DNA of 64,000 bases from Mycobacterium kansasii ATCC 12478. GTDB lineage: Bacteria; Actinomycetota; Actinomycetes; Mycobacteriales; Mycobacteriaceae. Both the position numbers and the translations under genes were made by a program. The notes under the pieces were generated by a model, which was given only the letters and a program-made list of their open reading frames with translations, did no database searches and was not told where the DNA came from. Of the stretch, positions 43,790 through 52,084 are shown piece by piece (position 1 is the stretch's first letter; every line of letters starts with the position of its first letter). Where the stretch lies: positions 4,340,001 to 4,404,000 of the forward strand of contig NC_022663.1 in assembly GCF_000157895.3 (NCBI RefSeq). The letters are read 5' to 3'.

Positions 43790-45015
43790 GCACGCATCCT
43801 GTGGTGATCGAGGCCGGCCCCGGCGCCATCCGCCGACTGTGTTGTGACGCAGGCGTTCTCACCGACACGGAGGTACGCGCGGCTGCCCTGGATGCGATCG
43901 ACGACCCGGTGGCGCTGGTCGCCGAGCGGCCGGTCGCCGTCGCGGCGCTGTGGTCGGCCACGTTGCGCAGACTGGCGTGCGACCACGGCCACGGCATGGT
44001 CGTCGTGCATCCGTCATGGTGGCCGGTGGCGCGGGTGGGTGTGGTCACCAGGGCGGCCCGGGCGGTGGCTGCGGGTGACCTCGTGGTGCGGCCGCGGTCG
44101 TGGCTGCTCACCCGAGCCGCCGCTGAGGTCGCCGCTGAGGTCGCCGCGGAAGCCGTCGTGGTGGAGATCGCGGACGGGTTGGTGGCTGTCGTCGACTCCG
44201 ACGTGATGACCGCCGTGCCGCGCTTGGCGAAGGATCGGGTGGTGGCCGACGAGGTCGCCGGGGTTGTCGCCGGCATGACCCGGGGCACCGGGGCCGCGGT
44301 GGTCATCGACGTGCCCGGCACTATAGCGGGAGCGGCTGCGCTCGCGACGGCGATCGCTGGTGCGCTGCGCGGTCGCCAAGCCGTCGCCGAGGTCGATGAT
44401 GCTCGACTGTCGCGGCTGGCGAAGGAGGTGCCGGAGAAGCCGACGGGGCCCTCGGATGGGTCCCCGCGTGTGGAGCGTGGAGCCCGCGCCGGCAGGTTCG
44501 CGGGGCTAGCGGCTGCTGGCGTCGCCCTGACGGTGCTGGTGGTAGCTGCAACGGCGCATCACGGTGCCACGGCGGTGCCGGTGGCGCCGACGACGTTTCT
44601 GGTGGAGGGCCGCGTCGCGCTCATTGCTCCCGCCGGCTGGCCAACGCAGCGGGTGATCGGCGGGCCGGGTTCGGCTCGAGTACAGCTCACGTCGCCGACA
44701 GATCCCGAGGTGGCGTTGCACATCACCCAATCGCAGGTGCCCGGGGAAACGCTGACGCAGACCGTCGAACGGTTGCGACGGGCCGTCGACGCCGAACCAG
44801 CCGGTGTGTTCGTCGACTTCAACCCGTCCGGCGTCAGCGCCGGCCGGCCCTCGGTGACCTACCGCGAGCTGCGCGCCGGACATGACGTGTGGTGGACGGT
44901 GTTGCTCGACGGCGGCGTCCGGATCAGCATCGGATGCCAGAGCAGACCCGGTGCCCAGGACGCCGTCCGCGACGTCTGTGAACGTGCCGTGCGGTCGGCG
45001 CATGCGGTCGGCTGA
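43786..45015 (+). CDS. Type VII secretion-associated protein (TIGR03931 / Rv3446c-like)
   Basis: This 409-residue protein resembles Rv3446c. The N-terminal 210 residues (VVIEAGPGAIRRLCCDAGVL, MVVVHPSWWPVARVGVV) look like a degenerate actin-like ATPase domain, followed by a charged segment, a single membrane helix (FAGLAAAGVALTVLVVAATA, about residues 243-262) and an outer domain with FLVEGRVALIAPAGWPTQRV and SIGCQSRPGAQDAVRDVCE. Its function in ESX-4 is unknown. ATG 43786 overlaps the eccC4 stop, and esxU follows after 73 bases, so it lies inside the ESX-4 operon. Confidence 0.88.
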   Translation: MSTHPVVIEAGPGAIRRLCCDAGVLTDTEVRAAALDAIDDPVALVAERPVAVAALWSATLRRLACDHGHGMVVVHPSWWPVARVGVVTRAARAVAAGDLVVRPRSWLLTRAAAEVAAEVAAEAVVVEIADGLVAVVDSDVMTAVPRLAKDRVVADEVAGVVAGMTRGTGAAVVIDVPGTIAGAAALATAIAGALRGRQAVAEVDDARLSRLAKEVPEKPTGPSDGSPRVERGARAGRFAGLAAAGVALTVLVVAATAHHGATAVPVAPTTFLVEGRVALIAPAGWPTQRVIGGPGSARVQLTSPTDPEVALHITQSQVPGETLTQTVERLRRAVDAEPAGVFVDFNPSGVSAGRPSVTYRELRAGHDVWWTVLLDGGVRISIGCQSRPGAQDAVRDVCERAVRSAHAVG

Positions 45016-45088
45016 GCCGGGGAAATTTGGACGGAACCGAATCGCGTCGCCCGTAGTCGTACATGGTGTCAGCAACTGGAAGGGAAAT

Positions 45089-45406
45089 ATGGTGAGCCCG
45101 AACGCACTGAATGCCGATTTCGACCTGATGCGGTCGGTCGCGGCCACGACGGACGCGCGCAACGAGGAAATCCGGGCAATGCTGCAGGCATTCATCGGCC
45201 GGATGAGCAGCGTGCCGCCGTCGATCTGGGGCGGGATGGCGGCAGCGCGATTCAAAGGCGTGGTGGATCGCTGGCACGCCGAGTCGACGAGGCTGTACCA
45301 CGTGCTGCATGCGATCGCCGAAACGATTCGGCACAACGAGGCCGTGCTGCGTGATGCCGGTCAAAGCCATGCCCTCCACATCGCCGCAGCCGGCGGGGAG
45401 CTGTGA
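45089..45406 (+). CDS. esxU: ESAT-6-like protein EsxU (ESX-4 substrate)
   Basis: This 105-residue WXG100 protein has two long helices around the turn PPSIWGGMAAARF; the residues after it (WHAESTRLYHVLHAIAETIR) include the Y-x3-E-like export-signal region. It is nearly identical in pattern to Rv3445c (NADFDLMRSVA). It would form a heterodimer with EsxT and pass through ESX-4. ATG 45089 is preceded by GGAAGGGA; the M. tuberculosis start corresponds to this or the next codon (GTG 45092). Confidence 0.95.
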   Translation: MVSPNALNADFDLMRSVAATTDARNEEIRAMLQAFIGRMSSVPPSIWGGMAAARFKGVVDRWHAESTRLYHVLHAIAETIRHNEAVLRDAGQSHALHIAAAGGEL

Positions 45407-45428
45407 CGGAGAGGACCCAGCATCCGAT

Positions 45429-45731
45429 ATGACCACAGAACCGGCCTTGTCGTACAACTTCGACGCCATCGAATACAGCGTTCGTCAGGAGATCCACGCC
45501 ACCTCGGCGCGTTTCAACGCCGCGCTCGAGGAGCTGAGATCCCACATCGCGCCGTTGCAGCAACTTTGGACTCGGGAAGCGGCGGCCGCATACCAACTCG
45601 AGCAGCTCAGGTGGCATCAGGCTGCCAGCGCCCTCAACGAGATCCTGGTCGACTTGGGAAATGCCGTCCGCGACGGCGTCGCGGAGGTGGCGCACGCCGA
45701 CCGCCGGGCAGCCGGCATGTGGGCACGCTAG
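45429..45731 (+). CDS. esxT: ESAT-6-like protein EsxT (ESX-4 substrate)
   Basis: This 100-residue partner of EsxU has a helix-turn-helix with the turn QQLWTREAAAAYQLEQ, where W-T-R replaces W-x-G as in M. tuberculosis EsxT (Rv3444c). The C-terminal helix ends AEVAHADRRAAGMWAR. It starts 22 bases after esxU and is the last ESX-4 gene; a strong hairpin follows at 45747. Confidence 0.95.
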   Translation: MTTEPALSYNFDAIEYSVRQEIHATSARFNAALEELRSHIAPLQQLWTREAAAAYQLEQLRWHQAASALNEILVDLGNAVRDGVAEVAHADRRAAGMWAR

Positions 45732-45746
45732 GCGACGCCTGAAGCT

Positions 45747-45787
45747 CTGTGCGGTCCCGGCGGAGGAGAGCCGTCGGGACCGCACAG
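45747..45787 (+). terminator. Hairpin after esxT, probable transcription terminator
   Basis: CTGTGCGGTCCCGGCGG (45747-45763) pairs with CCGTCGGGACCGCACAG (45771-45787) across a 7-base loop; all 17 positions pair, one as G-U. No T-run follows, which is usual for mycobacterial hairpin terminators. It separates the ESX-4 operon from rplM-rpsI. Confidence 0.7.
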
Positions 45788-45824
45788 TGATGTTGAACTG
45801 CGACGGTCATGACCTGCGGCGATT

Positions 45825-45854
45825 TTGACCTGCGGGGATGGCCGTCGGTAAGCT
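45825..45854 (+). promoter_or_regulatory. SigA-type promoter of rplM-rpsI
   Basis: TTGACC (45825-45830) and TAAGCT (45849-45854) are 18 bases apart, 139 bases before rplM. A long leader is normal for this operon and could hold an autoregulatory structure, but none was recognised with confidence. Confidence 0.55.
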
Positions 45855-45992
45855 GCTCGGTTGGCGTGCGGTACGCCGGGGCCTCGGGTCAATGTCGGTC
45901 GCCGAGAACTTGCCCCCGTGGACCCACCAGGTCCACCTGACCGGCACCCGGGTCGCACCGGGATCCGCCCGAGAGAAAGTGTGGTAAGCGCT

Positions 45993-46436
45993 GTGCCTAC
46001 ATACGCGCCCAAGGCGGGTGACACCACGAGGTCGTGGTACGTCATCGACGCCACGGACGTGGTGCTTGGCCGCCTTGCCGTCGCAGCGGCCAACCTGCTG
46101 CGCGGCAAGCACAAGCCGACGTTCGCGCCCAATGTCGACGGTGGCGACTTCGTCATCATCGTCAACGCCGACAAGGTCGCCATCAGCGGCGACAAACTGC
46201 GCCACAAAATGGCTTACCGCCACTCGGGATATCCCGGTGGCCTGCGCAAGCGCACCATCGGCGAGCTGATGCAAAAGCATCCGGATCGAGTGGTGGAAAA
46301 GGCGATCGTCGGGATGCTGCCCAAGAACAAGCTGAGCCGTGAGATCCAGCGCAAGCTCCGCGTCTACGCCGGGCCGGAGCATCCCCACACCGCGCAGCAG
46401 CCGGTTCCGTTCGAGATCAAGCAGGTGGCGCAGTGA
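45993..46436 (+). CDS. rplM: 50S ribosomal protein uL13
   Basis: This 147-residue protein binds 23S rRNA early in assembly. It starts at GTG 45993 (VPTYAPKAGDTTRSWYVID) and shows LGRLAVAAANLLRGKHKPTF and VEKAIVGMLPKNKLSREIQR. The length equals the M. tuberculosis protein. An in-frame GTG at 45981 would add four residues. rpsI overlaps its stop by 4 bases. Confidence 0.98.
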   Translation: MPTYAPKAGDTTRSWYVIDATDVVLGRLAVAAANLLRGKHKPTFAPNVDGGDFVIIVNADKVAISGDKLRHKMAYRHSGYPGGLRKRTIGELMQKHPDRVVEKAIVGMLPKNKLSREIQRKLRVYAGPEHPHTAQQPVPFEIKQVAQ

Positions 46437-46885
46437 CCGAAATCAGCGAGGCTCCCGCCGTCGAGAGCCAGCCAGTCCATCACGAATCGTTCGTGTTCGA
46501 ACGCCCCATCCAGACAGTAGGGCGCCGTAAGGAAGCCGTGGTACGGGTGCGTCTGGTGCCCGGCACCGGCAAGTTCGACCTCAACGGCCGCACCCTGGAG
46601 GACTACTTCCCCAACAAGGTGCACCAGCAGCTCATCAAGGCTCCGCTGGTCACGGTCGACCGGGTGGAAAGCTACGACATCTTCGCCCACCTCAACGGCG
46701 GCGGCCCGTCGGGCCAAGCTGGGGCGTTGCGCCTGGGCATAGCCCGCGCGCTGATCCTGGCCAACCCGGAGGACCGGCCCCCGCTGAAGAAGGCCGGGTT
46801 CCTCACCCGCGACCCGCGTGCCACCGAGCGCAAGAAGTACGGGCTGAAGAAGGCCCGCAAGGCGCCTCAGTACAGCAAGCGCTGA
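46433..46885 (+). CDS. rpsI: 30S ribosomal protein uS9
   Basis: This 150-residue protein has the core TVGRRKEAVVRVRLVPGTG, NGGGPSGQAGALRLGIARAL and the C-terminal basic tail ending RKAPQYSKR, whose final Lys-Arg reaches the P-site tRNA. About 25 acidic N-terminal residues precede the core, as in other mycobacteria. GTG 46433 overlaps the rplM stop (GTGA), so the two are coupled. Confidence 0.98.
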   Translation: MTEISEAPAVESQPVHHESFVFERPIQTVGRRKEAVVRVRLVPGTGKFDLNGRTLEDYFPNKVHQQLIKAPLVTVDRVESYDIFAHLNGGGPSGQAGALRLGIARALILANPEDRPPLKKAGFLTRDPRATERKKYGLKKARKAPQYSKR

Positions 46886-47023
46886 TCGAACATCACTTTC
46901 TGGCCGCAAACGTGCCTTTTATGCATTGTGTGCGGCGTGTCGGCGTACCTGCGGGCACGGTTTCGGCGAGAAAGAAATGGGCACCTTTGGGTGCAAGACG
47001 TCAACTGTGAGAGGTTTGTCCGC

Positions 47024-48361
47024 ATGGGTCGACTATTTGGCACCGACGGTGTGCGCGGGGTCGCCAACCGCGAGCTGACCGCGGAGTTGGCCCTGGCGCT
47101 GGGCGCCGCCGCCGCGCGGCACCTAGCGAGCCCGGGTAGACCGGGCCGGCGGGTTGCCGTGGTCGGCCGCGATCCACGGGCCAGCGGCGAAATGCTGGAG
47201 GCTGCCGTGATCGCCGGGCTGACCAGCCAGGGTGTGGACGCGCTGCGGGTCGGGGTGCTTCCGACGCCGGCGGTGGCCTACCTGACCGGCGCCTACGACG
47301 CCGACTTCGGGGTGATGATCTCGGCGTCGCACAACCCGATGCCCGACAACGGCATCAAGATCTTCGGCGCCGGCGGCCAGAAACTCGACGACGACACCGA
47401 GGATCAGATCGAGAACCTGGTGGCATCCGGTCCCGGGTTGCGTCCGGTCGGCGCGGGGATCGGCCGTGTCGTCGACGCCGAGGATGCGGCGGAACGTTAC
47501 CTGCGTCAGGTGAGCAAGGCCAGCACCACCCCGCTCGACGGTCTCACCGTGGTCGTCGATTGTGCCCACGGCGCCGCGTCGGCGGTGGCGCCGCGCGCGT
47601 ATCGCGCCGCCGGGGCCACAGTCATCGCGATCAACGCCGAGCCCAACGGAGTCAACATCAACGACGCCTGCGGATCGACAGACCTGGATAGCCTGCGGGC
47701 GGCGGTCATCGCGCATCGTGCCGACCTGGGTCTGGCACACGACGGAGATGCCGACCGCTGCCTGGCGGTCGACGCCAACGGTGAGCTCGTCGACGGCGAC
47801 GCCATCATGGTGGTGCTGGCGCTGGCCATGCAGGAAGCCGGCGAATTGACCGCCGACACGCTGGTGACCACCGTGATGAGCAACCTCGGCCTGCATCTGG
47901 CCATGCGCGCCGCCGGCGTCACCGTGCGCACCACCGCCGTCGGTGACCGTTACGTCCTGGAGGAATTGCGCGCCGGCGACTACAGCCTGGGCGGTGAGCA
48001 ATCCGGCCATATCGTGATGCCGGCGCTGGGATCGACCGGAGACGGTATCGTCACCGGGCTGCGGCTGATGACCCGTATGGTGCAGACCGGCTCGTCGCTC
48101 GCCTCCCTGGCATCGGCAATGCAGACGTTGCCCCAGGTGCTGATCAACGTCGAGGTTGCCGACAAGGTCACTGCCGCCGCCGCGCCGTCGGTCCAGACGG
48201 CCGTCGACCGGGCTGCCGCAGAGCTGGGCGACACTGGCCGAATCCTGTTGCGTCCCTCTGGAACTGAGCCGATGATTCGCGTCATGGTGGAGGCGGCCGA
48301 CGAGGACGTCGCACGGCGGCTGGCGGCCGGCGTCGCCGATGCGGTCAGCGCCGCGCGCTGA
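47024..48361 (+). CDS. glmM: Phosphoglucosamine mutase
   Basis: This 445-residue enzyme converts glucosamine-6-phosphate to glucosamine-1-phosphate on the way to UDP-GlcNAc, acting after GlmS. The start MGRLFGTDGVRGVANRELT is typical; the phosphoserine is in MISASHNPMPDNG, metal ligands in AHDGDADRCLAVD, sugar specificity in GGEQSGHIV and phosphate binding in RPSGTEPMIRV. It matches Rv3441c (448 residues). glmS, the preceding pathway step, lies 5.5 kb away in the same orientation. Confidence 0.97.
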   Translation: MGRLFGTDGVRGVANRELTAELALALGAAAARHLASPGRPGRRVAVVGRDPRASGEMLEAAVIAGLTSQGVDALRVGVLPTPAVAYLTGAYDADFGVMISASHNPMPDNGIKIFGAGGQKLDDDTEDQIENLVASGPGLRPVGAGIGRVVDAEDAAERYLRQVSKASTTPLDGLTVVVDCAHGAASAVAPRAYRAAGATVIAINAEPNGVNINDACGSTDLDSLRAAVIAHRADLGLAHDGDADRCLAVDANGELVDGDAIMVVLALAMQEAGELTADTLVTTVMSNLGLHLAMRAAGVTVRTTAVGDRYVLEELRAGDYSLGGEQSGHIVMPALGSTGDGIVTGLRLMTRMVQTGSSLASLASAMQTLPQVLINVEVADKVTAAAAPSVQTAVDRAAAELGDTGRILLRPSGTEPMIRVMVEAADEDVARRLAAGVADAVSAAR

Positions 48362-48404
48362 ATTTCGGCGGAACCCGGGCGCCGTATCCGGCGTCGAACC
48401 AAGT

Positions 48405-48725
48405 ATGAGACTCGATCATGGAAGTAGCTACGCCGGCAGCGCTATTGACGTGGCGGCGGTGTTCGCGGTCGCCGACAGGATCAGCACTGCGGCCGAGCTT
48501 GTCGACGAGGCTGCCGTAAACCTTCTGTCCCGGTTGACGTTTTGCGGTGCCCGGGCCGGCCGGGCGCATTTGCAGCAGGGCGAGGCGTTGCGCACCGCCA
48601 TGGACCGGCTGGGCGCCGAATTGTCGCAGTGGTCACGGGCGGCCGCGGAGATCGCCGTCGCACTGCGTGCCGGCGCCGTGCGCTATGCCGATGCCGATGT
48701 GTCCGCCGCGGCCCGGATCGCCTGA
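48405..48725 (+). CDS. Small helical protein, Rv3440c-like, WXG100/EspC-like
   Basis: This 106-residue Ala-rich helical protein starts MRLDHGSSYAGSAIDVAAVF. It resembles Rv3440c at the same place after glmM. Two helices around the CGARAGRAH turn recall EspC/DUF2580-type partners of type VII secreted proteins, but no WxG is present. It lies 2 bases before a larger gene, with which it probably forms a pair, as small and large Esp proteins do. No signal peptide. Function unknown. Confidence 0.72.
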   Translation: MRLDHGSSYAGSAIDVAAVFAVADRISTAAELVDEAAVNLLSRLTFCGARAGRAHLQQGEALRTAMDRLGAELSQWSRAAAEIAVALRAGAVRYADADVSAAARIA

Positions 48726-48727
48726 TT

Positions 48728-50104
48728 GTGGCCAACCGGCTAGACGTCGCCGAACGCCTCGCGGAGGGCCGGCCGGCGCTCGAACGAACCGAGACCTACG
48801 TGCGGGCCTGCCAGCAGCTTGGCTACCACCACCCGGACCTGACGTCGCGGCCCGGCCAGATCAGCGACTGGTACGACAGCGAGGAGGGGCTGGACCTGTA
48901 TGCGCTCGACGCGGACTGCGCACAGCTGCGGGCAGTGGGTACCGCGATCACCGAGGCGCTGCGGATACAGCGTGCGCAGGTGCTCGAGCTGGCGGCCGCA
49001 TGGGCGGGACCCGGAGCCGACGCCGCGGTTCGTTTTCTACAGGGGCATTGCGATGACGCAACCACCCTGGCCACCGAGGTGCGCGCGGCGGCACAGCGTT
49101 GCGAGTCATTGCGCGACAACCTGTGGCAGCTGATCGACTCCAAGGTGGCGACGGCCATCGCCATCGACGATCGCACGCTCGTAGAGCGGCCGGTGTGGTC
49201 GGCCGCGGCCGGTACGGTGCTGGCCGGAGCGGGAGAGCGTCACATGGCCGAGGAGGTGCTTCGCGGCCAGGTAATTCCCTACGTAGACAACGATATTCGC
49301 GGCGACTGGCTGACTGCGATGCGTTCAACTCTGGCCGGGATGACAGCGTCCTACGACATGGTCACCGACCGGTTGGCAGCCGCACCGCGGGTGTGTTTCG
49401 AGACTGCCGGAGACCTCGGCCCCGGCTGGTCCGCATGGCCGATCGCGCCGAAAGCGGCAGCTATACCCGCCGGGGGCATGCTGGACACCCTGCCGTCGGA
49501 TCCGGCGCCGGCTCAGAATGCGGTTGCGCCGGCGACCTCCGCAGCCCCGACCACCGCGCCGACGCCGTCGGGACTGGGAGCCGCGATGGGCGATGGTGCG
49601 GCGGCTCCGCTCGACGGCTCGGGCGGACTCGGGGGAGCCGGCGGGCTGGGTGAACTTGCCGGCCGAATTGTCGACGCGATGGTGGACCTGCTGGCGACGG
49701 CGACCGGACCGCTTGCCGACCCCTTGGGTTCGGAGAGTCCGGCCGTGCCCGACGATCCCATGGGTGACGACGACGCCGACGATGCCGGACCCGACGAGGC
49801 GGGAAAGATAGCCGACGCCAAAGAGGCCGGCGAAGCGGGCGAGCCGGGGTCTGGCACGGGGACCGACGGCACCGCGGCTGCAATGCCACCGGTCGCGCGA
49901 CTACCGTCCGGCGCCGAACCGCCGGCTGTCGGTACAGCGCCGGACGCTGAACCGCCGGCCGCCGGGCCGCTGGTGACTGAACCGCCGGCCGGCGGACCAT
50001 CGCCAGCGTCAGCTCCGGTCAACGGGTCGCCACCGCAGCCGGCCACGAATGGGTCGACGCCCTGCGAGATCGCCGCGGACGAGCTTCCGAAGGCCGGACA
50101 GTGA
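48728..50104 (+). CDS. Rv3439c-like Ala/Pro-rich protein, possible type VII substrate
   Basis: This 458-residue protein has a helical N-terminal half (VANRLDVAERLAEGRPALE, AWAGPGADAAVRFLQGHCDD, LRDNLWQLIDSKVATAIAI) whose AAAWAGPGADA turn looks like a WxG motif. From about residue 250 it becomes low-complexity, rich in Ala, Pro, Gly and Asp, with PPA and GAEPPA runs to the end. This layout, helices then a disordered tail, recalls EspB/EspK-like proteins. It matches Rv3439c in position and type. The start GTG 48728 is just after the small upstream gene. No membrane segment. Secretion is an inference. Confidence 0.75.
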   Translation: MANRLDVAERLAEGRPALERTETYVRACQQLGYHHPDLTSRPGQISDWYDSEEGLDLYALDADCAQLRAVGTAITEALRIQRAQVLELAAAWAGPGADAAVRFLQGHCDDATTLATEVRAAAQRCESLRDNLWQLIDSKVATAIAIDDRTLVERPVWSAAAGTVLAGAGERHMAEEVLRGQVIPYVDNDIRGDWLTAMRSTLAGMTASYDMVTDRLAAAPRVCFETAGDLGPGWSAWPIAPKAAAIPAGGMLDTLPSDPAPAQNAVAPATSAAPTTAPTPSGLGAAMGDGAAAPLDGSGGLGGAGGLGELAGRIVDAMVDLLATATGPLADPLGSESPAVPDDPMGDDDADDAGPDEAGKIADAKEAGEAGEPGSGTGTDGTAAAMPPVARLPSGAEPPAVGTAPDAEPPAAGPLVTEPPAGGPSPASAPVNGSPPQPATNGSTPCEIAADELPKAGQ

Positions 50105-50109
50105 CCGGG

Positions 50110-51153
50110 TCAGGAGGGACGCAGGCTTAGCAGTTCCTCGACATAGCGCACCGCTTCACCGGAATCGCCGGTCACCGGTCTGACCAACAGCGTGGTGACG
50201 CCGGCGTCGGCGAAGGCAGCCAGTCGTTCGGCGACGTGGCCCCGCGGCCCGATCAGCGAGATCCCGCGCACCAGCTCGTCAGGAACCGCGTCTATCGCCT
50301 CTCGTTTGCGGCCGGCCAGATACAGGTCCTGGATCCGGTCTGCGGCCGCCCCGAAGCCGTAGCGGGTGGCCAGGCTGTGATAAAAGTTGCGGCCTTTGGC
50401 GCCCATGCCGCCGATGTAGAGGGCCAGTTGCGGTTTGGTCCACCCCAGCCGTTCATCGACATCCTCCCCGATCGCCAGCGAGGTACCGACCATCACGTCC
50501 AGCGGTCCCAGCGCAGGATCTCGGTTGGCGGCGCCGGCAGCCAGCGCTGCTCCCCAGACCCCGTGAGCCTTCGCCGGGTAGAAGAAGACCGGCTGCCAGC
50601 CCTCCGCGATCTCCGCCGTCAGCTCGACGTTCTTCGGTCCCAGCGCGGCGATCGATATCGGAATGCGTTCCCGCACAGGATGGTTGATGAGCTGCAGCGC
50701 TTTACCCAAACCTGTTCCGCGATCGGAGGGTAGCGGGATCTGGTAATGCTTGCCCGCGTAGTGCAGCCGTTCCCGGCGCCAGATCCGCCGGCAGATTTCC
50801 ACCACCTCGCGGGTACGGCCAATCGGGGCGTCGAATTCGACGCCATGGAAGCCCTCGATCACTTGCGGTCCGGACGTGCCGATTCCGAGGTGGAAGCGGC
50901 CGTCGGACACGAAGTCCAGGCCGGCGGCGGTCATCGCCAGCAGCGACGGCGTGCGGATATAGATCGGGAGTATCCCGGAGGCCAATTCCACGCGGGTTGT
51001 CCTGGCCGCCAGATACCCCAGGTGGCTGATGGCGTCAAAGGAATACGCCTCAGCCACCACTGCGATGTCGATGCCGGACTTCTCCAGTTCGACGACGCGG
51101 TCGACGGCTTCGTGAAAGCCGCCCGAGTAGTCCAGGGCGATGCCGATTCGCAT
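50110..51153 (-). CDS. Luciferase-like F420-dependent oxidoreductase
   Basis: This 347-residue TIM-barrel protein has the luciferase-like features MRIGIALDYSGGFHEAVDRV, ARTTRVELASGILPIYIRTP, VSDGRFHLGIGTSGPQVIEG and IPISIAALGPKNVELTAEIA, which fit the F420-dependent class. GTG 51162 would add MSL. In M. tuberculosis no such gene lies between Rv3439c and Rv3438 as I recall, so this and the next 1.6 kb look like an insertion. It is convergent with the upstream gene (5 bases apart). The substrate is unknown. Confidence 0.87.
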   Translation of the reverse strand: MRIGIALDYSGGFHEAVDRVVELEKSGIDIAVVAEAYSFDAISHLGYLAARTTRVELASGILPIYIRTPSLLAMTAAGLDFVSDGRFHLGIGTSGPQVIEGFHGVEFDAPIGRTREVVEICRRIWRRERLHYAGKHYQIPLPSDRGTGLGKALQLINHPVRERIPISIAALGPKNVELTAEIAEGWQPVFFYPAKAHGVWGAALAAGAANRDPALGPLDVMVGTSLAIGEDVDERLGWTKPQLALYIGGMGAKGRNFYHSLATRYGFGAAADRIQDLYLAGRKREAIDAVPDELVRGISLIGPRGHVAERLAAFADAGVTTLLVRPVTGDSGEAVRYVEELLSLRPS

Positions 51154-51162
51154 CAACGACAC

Positions 51163-51567
51163 TTACCACGGCGACACGGGAACACGCGCTGCGGTACCCC
51201 CGCCCGGTGCCGTCGCGGTTGATGAATCCGTACATCAGCGGTGCGGGTCGAATTCTCTCGGGAAGCTGTGGCTTTGACTATTTTGACGGTGGAGTCGTCG
51301 CCGCCCACTCCGAGTCGTTATCTTCGCAGTGTTCGAGGACCGGCCGCACCGCTCGGGGGTTGGACTGAATTCAGCCGCCGTCGGCAATCCGGTTAAGTCA
51401 CGGACCGGCGTCCTCCGCGATACGGTTCCCACCAGGCAACGTCTGCGTGACCTCGCATCGAAGGGACTTAGCGTGGCGGTTACCGCCTGCCTGTTGGTAG
51501 CCGTTTTCGACCTGAGTCCAGAACCGAAGACGTTGGCACCCGAGCCTGCCCGCGATGTGCGCGTTAA
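51163..51567. other. Intergenic stretch without recognisable gene
   Basis: About 400 bases between the luciferase-like gene and the foreign-looking fragment. A plus-strand reading frame from 51329 includes a hydrophobic run (SVAVTACLLVAVFDLSPEP) but no start signal, family resemblance or stable codon pattern; it may be a gene remnant. No repeats or inverted ends marking a transposon were seen. Confidence 0.5.
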
Positions 51568-51753
51568 CGGGATCGCTCCACACCCGATTTCGTTTCGCCG
51601 GTCGATTCCGAGGGACATGAGCGGATCCGGGCCGTCATTGCAGGAAATCTCCTCGAGCTGCCTGGTCGACCAAGTAACATCCCGGTGCTGTTCCATCTCA
51701 AAAACGTTTTGTTGCCGGCCAGGTCGGTTGTGTCGATGGTGGATTTAGGCTAG
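51568..51753 (+). pseudogene. C-terminal fragment of an unidentified gene upstream of folB remnant
   Basis: From the in-frame stop at 51565 the frame reads DRSTPDFVSPVDSEGHERIR, then AVIAGNLLELPGRPSNIPVL and FHLKNVLLPARSVVSMVDLG to the TAG at 51751. The regular, charged pattern looks like the real C-terminus of a protein, but I do not recognise the family. The TAG overlaps the ribosome-binding site of the folB remnant (TAGGAGA), the arrangement of an operon. It therefore probably came in together with folB and folK from the same donor. Confidence 0.45.
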
Positions 51754-51765
51754 GAGAAAATTCCT

Positions 51766-52080
51766 ATGTCCGATAGGCTCGACAAAATCTATATCCGCGA
51801 TCTAGCGTTGCGGTGCATCATCGGGTCGTGATGTGGGCCGATCGCCGTGGCGGGCCAAACGGATGATATCCACGATACCGTCTATTACAAGCGGATCACC
51901 AAAGCCATCTTGACCGCCATTGAGCCTTCTAGCTACCGCCTGATCGAAAAGATGGCGCAGGCGGTGGCGGATATTTGTCTCGCCGATCCGTTCGTGGAGA
52001 AAGTGAAGGTAACCGTCGATAAGCCTGGCGCCCTGCGCTTTGCCAGGTCTCCGGCGGTATCAATTTATCGAGAGCGTTAG
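51766..52080 (+). pseudogene. folB: Decayed non-mycobacterial folB (dihydroneopterin aldolase)
   Basis: Behind TAGGAGA, ATG 51766 reads MSDRLDKIYIRDLALRCIIG, the start of Gram-negative-type FolB, then hits TGA at 51829. In the same frame the C-terminal half resumes from 51847: AGQTDDIHDTVYYKRITKAI, LIEKMAQAVADICLADPFVE, KVKVTVDKPGALRFARS. Some 17-20 codons that should hold the catalytic Glu and FPEERREKQ-like block are deleted. Intact enzymes of about 120 residues convert dihydroneopterin to 6-hydroxymethyldihydropterin. Mycobacterial FolB (Rv3607c) has a different GRHGV start, so this copy is foreign. GC is near 50-55 percent, below the flanks. Confidence 0.78.
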
Positions 52081-52084
52081 AAGC

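Noticed and set aside
45033..45062. SigM promoter (GGAAC ... CGTAC) before esxU
   Set aside because: The spacer is 20 bases and the -10 core is CGTAC, while the SigM pattern needs 16-18 and CGTCR. The idea is attractive because SigM controls esxU-esxT in M. tuberculosis, but the match is poor.
51329..51748. 139-codon plus-strand frame before the folB remnant
   Set aside because: Only a hydrophobic run is notable; the end reads across the recognisable fragment in the wrong frame.
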